Under the pieces are notes generated by a model, which saw only the letters and a list, made by a program, of their open reading frames with translations, searched no databases and was not told where the DNA came from. From assembly GCA_009823505.1 (NCBI GenBank), contig VZQC01009509.1, forward strand, positions 222,871 through 286,870: 64,000 nt of DNA, given 5' to 3'. Shown here piece by piece: positions 58,804 through 64,000 of the stretch. Source of the stretch: Rhizomys pruinosus (lineage: Eukaryota; Chordata; Mammalia; Rodentia; Spalacidae). The translations under genes were made by a program, and so were the position numbers. Position 1 is the stretch's first letter; each line of letters starts with the position of its first letter.

Positions 58804-59386
58804 ATTTGGATGCTATTTTAAGCTGAAGAATTTGGGGACAAATTGTTATGAAGCAATAAATGATTAATATATTGCAGTCAATATGAGGAAAGTGGAAATA
58901 TAATCTCCATTTTGTAGAAACCTAAACTCAAAGAGATTAATAATTTACGAACAGATGAGTAAATATGAGTCAGAATTTAAACTCAGATTTCTTTGGAAGA
59001 AACTGTGTTCTGACCATCTCTGTAAAGCTTCCCTCCTGTTTGATCATTTATTATGGGGCAGACACTGAAAAAACATTGGTGCTACAAAGATAAAAGATAT
59101 AAAGAAGCCTACTATCTTTCATGAGAAACTATAATGATAGGAGTCAGTAGGTGTCTTAATGTATGTCAAATAGTGCATCCATTTGAGTGCCACAAACGAG
59201 GCATTATTGTCCTTGAAAGGTCTGCATCCATCAGCCTCTGGAGGCTGATGAAGATAAACTAGGTGAAATCAAGGAAGATTTTCTTCCAGGACAGAATGTG
59301 TGCGTCATGGATCGGAATATGAAATGAAAGAGGAAGTAGATGAGGAGAAGCATTGCACATAGAGAAAATTAAGATTCAGAATTCTT
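58804..59386. other. No recognised feature
   Basis: AT-rich, no coding signal. GCCTCTGGAGGC near 59,233 is a short palindrome. Confidence 0.45.
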
Positions 59387-59468
59387 TCTCATTCTCTTGG
59401 TCATAAATGTAAGACCCCAATCCCAGGTCTCATTCTCTTGGTCATAGATGTAAGACCCCAATCCCAGG
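59387..59468 (+). repeat. 41-bp tandem duplication
   Basis: 59,387-59,427 and 59,428-59,468 are identical except for one A/G change. Confidence 0.95.
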
Positions 59469-59549
59469 TCTCCACAAACTTTAACTGCTTTACTGTTTCC
59501 AGAGTACCATAGTCCTCTTTGTTGTCACACATGTCAATAGTTCACATCT

Positions 59550-59766
59550 TTTCTTTTTTTTTAATTTTTATTTATTTTATGTGTATGAATGTACTGTCTG
59601 CATGTAGGTTTGTGCACCCATGTCATGCAATGCCTCAGAAGAGGGCGTCGGATTCCCTTGGAACTGGAGTTCTCCTGGAATTGGAGTTATGGACGGTTAG
59701 CCACCACGTGGGTGCTGGGGATTGAACCTGGGTCCTCTGCAAGAGCAGTCGGCGCTCTTAACCACT
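59550..59766 (-). repeat. B3-like SINE (minus)
   Basis: CAGAAGAGGGCGTCGGATTC through GCGCTCTTAACCACTGAC. The last head bases are missing. Confidence 0.9.
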
Positions 59767-60087
59767 GACTACATTTCAAAGCTATACTATCTCCAAAGGT
59801 CATACCACAATCAGAAATCAAGCATCACTCATGCTATTTCCTTTCCAGGATTAGTTTTCCACATTCCACCTGGAGGAATCTGTCGCATGGGATCCCCTTT
59901 CCGTGGAGCAGCAACATTCTGCTTTACACAGGCAGCGATTTGGCATCACTTACAGAATAAAAGGTTCACATCAGCTGTTCTGTGTGTCTGTGTGAATGTA
60001 TGTAGAGCCAAGAGGACTGATGCCATGAGAGAAGTGTTGACCTGAGAACTAAGACTAAGGAACAGGCTGGAAATAGTCACATGCACA

Positions 60088-60123
60088 TGTGTGTACGTAC
60101 ACACACACACACACACACACACA
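60088..60123 (+). repeat. CA microsatellite
   Basis: About 13 CA units, preceded by GTGTGTACGTA. Confidence 0.9.
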
Positions 60124-61503
60124 ATGGATTTCTTGTAAACTAAAGCATGGGAGTATTGTTTCTGCTGTTGAGGAGTGATGCTGGCCTGTGGCCTTTTCGG
60201 ATATGGTGGTCCCACAGCCAACATGTAGCTATTAAGCTGATGGTTTTGTTTTGTAGCAAATCTGTGGCTGGGGAGATGATAACTCCCAGCCACACTGGGC
60301 CAGGAATGGTTTCCATGGCCCCCATGCATGCACAAACCCGTGGTCAGAGGCTGTTTGCTTTTGCAACCACATAACCAGCCCCACATCTGCACAAGGCAGA
60401 AACCTAGCTGAAACGTTAATAGTCCATGATTGATGGTGTAATAACTCAGAGATCTCTGGCTGATAGTAAAGCTCGTAAGAATTCTCTTTATTCAAGCAGA
60501 GCAAACAGCGATATAAGGTTAGGACAGGCAGCCCTCACTTTGGATGACCTCACTTCCCAGTACCCAATGTTAGATTTCCACGGCCACCTCAGCAGTGGAC
60601 CCAGAAAAGGATGTGGGGGAGAACAGGTAAGTTCATGGTGCCACGAGTGCCAGCCTGCACATGTGCGATGCAGTCTGAGCCCGGGACTGCCCTCCCACAT
60701 GGGAGGGGGCCAATTCATTATGTACTTTATAAGGAACTAGGATAGAGGAGTTCAAAGGATCCCTGCTCAATGAAATAGGGAATTTTAAGAAATTAAAATG
60801 ACAATTACCCTGAAATGAGCATTATACATCAAATGCATATTCGGAATGACCACACTGTACCTATTCATAAGTACAATCATGTGTCAATTAAAACAGATGG
60901 AGGTGGGGTAGAATCATCATGTAATATTTTTATACACTATTTCTCTCATGTTCTTACTTAGAACTTTGTTTTCAGGTAACTGGCTAATTTTTACACTACT
61001 TCGTTGTATATCACACCACCATCTAAGCAGTTCACCAAAGGCATGCAGATAAGGTAAGAAAATACATCTGGTTTTTGAATAATTTGTTTCTTTCATGTAC
61101 AGAAAATGTCAGAACCTCAAATGGCATCAGATATAATTGGTATTGCTTTCAGTTCAGAAGAATTTCCTGTGGAAAATTTATTTCTCTCAGCTATTGCTTT
61201 GAACAATGTTGGGTTATATAACATTTACTAGAAAATTTTCAAAGATAGGATTTTTTTTGCAAATAGTTTTTTTTCTATTGTCTATACTCTAGAGACATCC
61301 ATTTAGAGCTGTATTTCAATTCCAGCTTAACGAAACTGTAACCTCAGGGAAGCTACCTAACCTCTGAGAAACAATCTTCCTTCTCTCCACAAAGCTGATA
61401 AGAGTAAAATCTCCATCCTAGGGCTGACAGAAAAACTAAATGGTGTAAACAATGCTCCTTCGTGATTTAGTAAGAGTTGTTTATTTCTCTAGGTGCTCTA
61501 GGA
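60124..61503. other. No gene recognised
   Basis: Mixed sequence. A perfect inverted repeat CCCTCCCA-CA-TGGGAGGG lies at 60,690-60,707. Open frames on both strands (60,147-60,740) lack domains. Confidence 0.45.
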
Positions 61504-61947
61504 TGTATGGAACACTTGTATGAAACACTCGTACACTCGTAGGGGACACTTGTATGAAGCCGCAGCAACAAAGCACCTCTCGCTCGTTCTTCTCAAAGCT
61601 GTTTATTTTTCAGGCAGGCAGGTCTTGTCAGAACGCTTCAGGCAAGCAAACTTCTCTCTCAGACTAGAAAGGAGAGAGAGAGTGTGTGTGTGTGTGTGTA
61701 TCTCCCTCTATCTAGAAAGTCCCTCTATTTATTCACCTTCCCTGCCCAGGTTGCGTGGCTGGTCTATTGGTATCATCTGGCCTGATCTTGTATACAGGGT
61801 GCACCTGCACAGCTCAAACGGTGAGCGTGGCTTTACTTTGAGGTAGGAGGGAATCAGGTGTTAATCATAAGACTCAGGTGTTAGTCATAAAACTTTGCTA
61901 AAGTCTCAGGTGCCTTCTTAGGACTGTCGCCACACCTGCTCCCCACA
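61504..61947 (-). repeat. 3' LTR of the minus-strand LTR element
   Basis: It matches the other LTR over 61,504-61,908 with a few substitutions and a dinucleotide length change. It starts with TGTGGGGAGC on the minus strand right after the polypurine tract, if the longer boundary is correct. Confidence 0.78.
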
Positions 61948-61967
61948 TCTCCCCCTTTTTTATTATT

Positions 61968-62600
61968 TTAGTAAAGAGATTTTTAACTGTTTTCCCTTTT
62001 CCGGGCTTTAACTGTTCCTCCTTTACCGGGTCCTCCTTTTCTGGGCCTTACTTATTTTTCCCTTATTGTCCCCTATTTTCCGGGGAGCCTTCCTTATTGT
62101 CCCCATTTACCGGGGAGCTTTCCTTATTGTCCCCATTTACCGGGGAGCTTCCCCCCCCCTTTACTGGGCTTTAACTGTTAACTATTCCTCCTTTTCTGGG
62201 CTTTATTCCTCCTTTTCTGGGCTTTAACTATTTTTTTTTGGTATTTGTTTTTGTTTTTGTTCCCCCTCCGAGGAGCTTTACTGTCCCCCCCTCCCAGGGG
62301 GCTTTCTGGGCTTTAACTCTTCCCTTTACCACGCTTTACTTTCCTTTTCCCGCGCACGCCGGTGCCCCAGTCCCCAGTTCAGCCTCTGCTACGAGAAAGT
62401 CCAAACCGCCGCTTCGGCGGGGCTGTTCCGCCTCCTCGCCTGCAGGCTGTCCAGCGCATGGCGGTGCCCCAGTTCCCAGTAAACCGCCACTTCGGCAGGG
62501 CTGCTCTGCCCCCCAGTTCCCAGTAAACCGCTGCTTCGGCAGGGCTGCTCCACCTCCTCGCCTGCAGGCTGCTGGCCTCTGATGTCATCTCTTGCGCCCC
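61968..62600. repeat. Internal compound repeats of the LTR element
   Basis: From about 61,985 to 62,335 there are degenerate units around CTTTTCCGGGCTTTAACTG, including three units of about 30 bp with CCCCATTTACCGGGG dyads (62,063-62,150). From about 62,350 to 62,580 there are three imperfect copies around CAGTAAACCGCCACTTCGGC. No gag or pol reading frame can be followed. Confidence 0.75.
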
Positions 62601-62688
62601 ACGCTTCCTCCGCATCTCCTGCGCGCCTCGCTCTTCCTTCGCCAAGTTTCAGTCAAACAGCTGGTTTTTCTCTCTGGGTCTGTCCGAT

Positions 62689-62738
62689 TGGTGCTGATAA
62701 CGCCAAGGTCGCGGGTTCGATCCCCGTACGGGCCACCA
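62689..62738 (+). other. tRNA-Ile 3' half with CCA (extended primer binding site)
   Basis: Fifty bases match nucleotides 27-76 of cytosolic tRNA-Ile as I recall it: full anticodon arm (loop CTGATAA), variable loop, T arm with GGTTCGATCC, 3' acceptor strand and CCA. The D arm and A box are absent, so this is no functional tRNA gene. CCA is added after transcription, so its presence points to copying from a mature tRNA during reverse transcription. The last 18 nt are the primer binding site of the element. Confidence 0.75.
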
Positions 62739-62740
62739 CT

Positions 62741-62910
62741 TGTATGGAACACTTGTATGAAACACTCGTACACTCGTAGGGGACACTTGTATGAAGCCGC
62801 AGCAACAAAGCACCTCTCGCTCGTTCTTCTCAAAGCTGTTTATTATTCAGGCAGGCAGGTCTTGTCAGAACGCCTCAGGCAAGCAAGCTTCTCTCTCAGA
62901 CTAGAAAGGA

Positions 62911-62941
<31 letters not shown>

Positions 62942-63145
62942 CCTCTATCTAGAAAGTCCCTCTATTTATTCACCTTCCCTGCCCAGGTTGCGTGGCTGGT
63001 CTATTGGTATCATCTGGCCTGATCTTGTATACAGGGTGCACCTGCACAGCTCAAACGGTGAGCGTGGCTTTACTTTGAGGTAGGAGGGAATCAGGTGTTA
63101 ATCATAAGACTCAGGTGTTAGTCATAAAACTTTGCTAAAGTCTCA
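62741..63145 (-). repeat. 5' LTR of the minus-strand LTR element
   Basis: This 405-bp copy is next to the primer binding site. It contains GA and GT dinucleotide runs (about 62,905-62,935). Its outer end lacks the 39 bp seen at the matching end of the other LTR. Confidence 0.82.
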
Positions 63146-63899
63146 TATTAAAAATTATTTGTTTCCATTTGGAATCTTTTTCAAACTTTCACTATACATC
63201 TCCAGTCCACCCAATTCCCAAAGTTATATTACTTTCATATCATGATTAAGCATATAATTTGCTTATTTTCTGAATATATTTCTTTTGTGATCAGAGCATG
63301 TTCAAGAAAAATACCTTTACCTAACAAAATGAAATGAAAAAAACACATTATCAGAGTTAGCTTCAAAAAACCAGTTTCTATCTGGCACCAGCCTTATTGC
63401 AGCTTCTGTAACAAAACCTGTTAACCTGCAGGTTTTCTTACCCAGCCAGGCTCAGAGCTAGATGATGATATTTGCCGTGCTTTTTTTCTTACTTGAAAGT
63501 AGGTATTATGGGTGTGTGTCTGTGTTTTACATGGGATTCAACTATATTTTATGTGTGTACATATTAGTATTTGTCATCTATGTCATGTATATACAATTAG
63601 CCCTTGATCTATGAATTCTACATTTCTGATTCAGCTAAACTCAGATCAAGAGCATTCTGAAAAAATCATCTGAACTGAATATGTTCTCCTATACAAAAAC
63701 ATACTGTTTTGTTCATTCTCTAATAATACAGTGTAACAACAATATGTTTTCCAGGCATACTATATTAGTTTAAACAATAATCTAGAGATGATTTAAACTA
63801 TACAGGGATATGCAAGAACAGTGTCATTTCATATGAGAGGGGATTTGGGTATTTACAAATATCCTAGAAGTGATTCCCTAGATATGCCATTGGGATGAC
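63146..63899. other. No recognised feature
   Basis: AT-rich flank of the LTR element without coding signal. Confidence 0.45.
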
Positions 63900-64000
63900 T
63901 TTATATCTGTATATCTATATCTCTCTATCTATCTCTATCTCTTACTATCAGCTATCTATCTCTATCTATCATCTTCTATCATCTCTCTCTCTCTCTCCAT
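63900..64000 (+). repeat. TATC/TC microsatellite, cut by window end
   Basis: Impure TATC units change to a TC run at the window edge. Confidence 0.9.

Larger units (their letters stand above)
61504..63145 (-). mobile_element. Young non-autonomous LTR retroelement (minus strand), no coding genes
   Basis: Two direct repeats of 405 bp (61,504-61,908 and 62,741-63,145) differ at only a few positions by eye. Read on the minus strand, both end CCATACA. Two bases after the upstream LTR comes TGGTGGCCCGTACGGGGA, complementary to the 3' end of tRNA-Ile including CCA, that is, a primer binding site. A purine tract (AAAAAAGGGGGAGA) lies just before TG at 61,947, so the downstream LTR may reach 61,947 (444 bp) while the upstream copy lacks that last 39 bp. 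The internal part is under 0.8 kb of repeats without gag, pol or env. LTR start and tract resemble class II (ERVK/IAP-like) elements. No target-site duplication was found. Confidence 0.82.
19690..64000 (+). other. Zbtb41: Zbtb41 gene, 5' and middle part (3' exons outside the window)
   Basis: This is the gene span from the CpG-island promoter to the window end. Seven coding exons join in phase (1108, 208, 70, 148, 130, 96 and 107 nt) and encode 622 complete residues plus one base. The product is a BTB/POZ C2H2 zinc-finger protein, a family of nuclear DNA-binding transcription regulators that dimerise through the BTB domain. Human ZBTB41 is about 909 residues with 14 fingers as I recall, so four fingers and the C-terminal tail are missing here. 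I read the sequence after 48,844 and found no exon matching the expected continuation, so intron 7 is at least 15 kb. Intron 4 and intron 5 contain a tandem duplication that includes a second copy of exon 5. The 3' boundary given is only the window edge. Confidence 0.9.

Noticed and set aside
62689..62738. tRNA-Ile gene
   Set aside because: Only the 3' half is present, A box and D arm are missing, and the encoded CCA beside an LTR end fits a primer binding site.

Overview
The window is nuclear DNA from a rodent. It is dense with rodent-specific SINEs (B1, B2-superfamily copies with a B3-like body, B4/RSINE1-like and ID-like copies) and with 3' ends and broken bodies of rodent L1 elements. The B1 3' half differs from the house mouse/rat and hamster/vole forms as I remember them, so I place it among muroid-like rodents and name no species.

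One protein-coding gene is supported: Zbtb41, on the + strand. A CpG island (about 19,690-20,320) with an ETS-type site and NRF1-like half sites is its promoter. A 5' UTR segment with two upstream ORFs leads into a large first coding exon (20,613-21,720) carrying the BTB domain, one isolated C2H2 finger and a long acidic stretch. Six further coding exons follow (28,721-28,928; 29,797-29,866; 31,758-31,905; 37,382-37,511; 46,851-46,946; 48,738-48,844). All phases join without a break and give 622 complete codons with ten zinc fingers. The remaining C-terminal part (about 290 residues in the human protein) was not found and should lie downstream. Intron 2 uses a GC-AG donor/acceptor pair.

The main discovery is a direct tandem duplication inside Zbtb41. 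Unit A (about 32,270-37,955) and unit B (about 37,956-45,413) share the end of intron 4, the fifth coding exon and the start of intron 5. Exon 5 in unit A is intact. Its copy in unit B keeps its splice signals and length but has a Cys-to-Tyr change in the first finger ligand and a stop codon six codons later, so it looks like a poison or dead exon. Unit B also holds a 57-bp minisatellite of 20 copies and an 8-bp G4-forming array, both expanded from sequence that is single or short in unit A. A B1 unique to unit A and a B3-like SINE unique to unit B, each with target-site duplications, show that the units have existed separately for some time.

Region by region: 1-4,500 holds intergenic SINEs and an isolated N. 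4,500-17,700 is an L1 pile-up, minus-strand fragments then plus-strand ones, with nested SINEs. 17,700-19,690 is little-annotated promoter-proximal sequence. 19,690-48,844 is Zbtb41. 48,845-64,000 is intron 7 or gene-downstream sequence with SINEs, old L1s, an MLT1-like stretch and, at 61,504-63,145, a young, gene-less LTR element on the minus strand. That element has nearly identical LTRs and a primer binding site that continues into about 50 nt of tRNA-Ile sequence.
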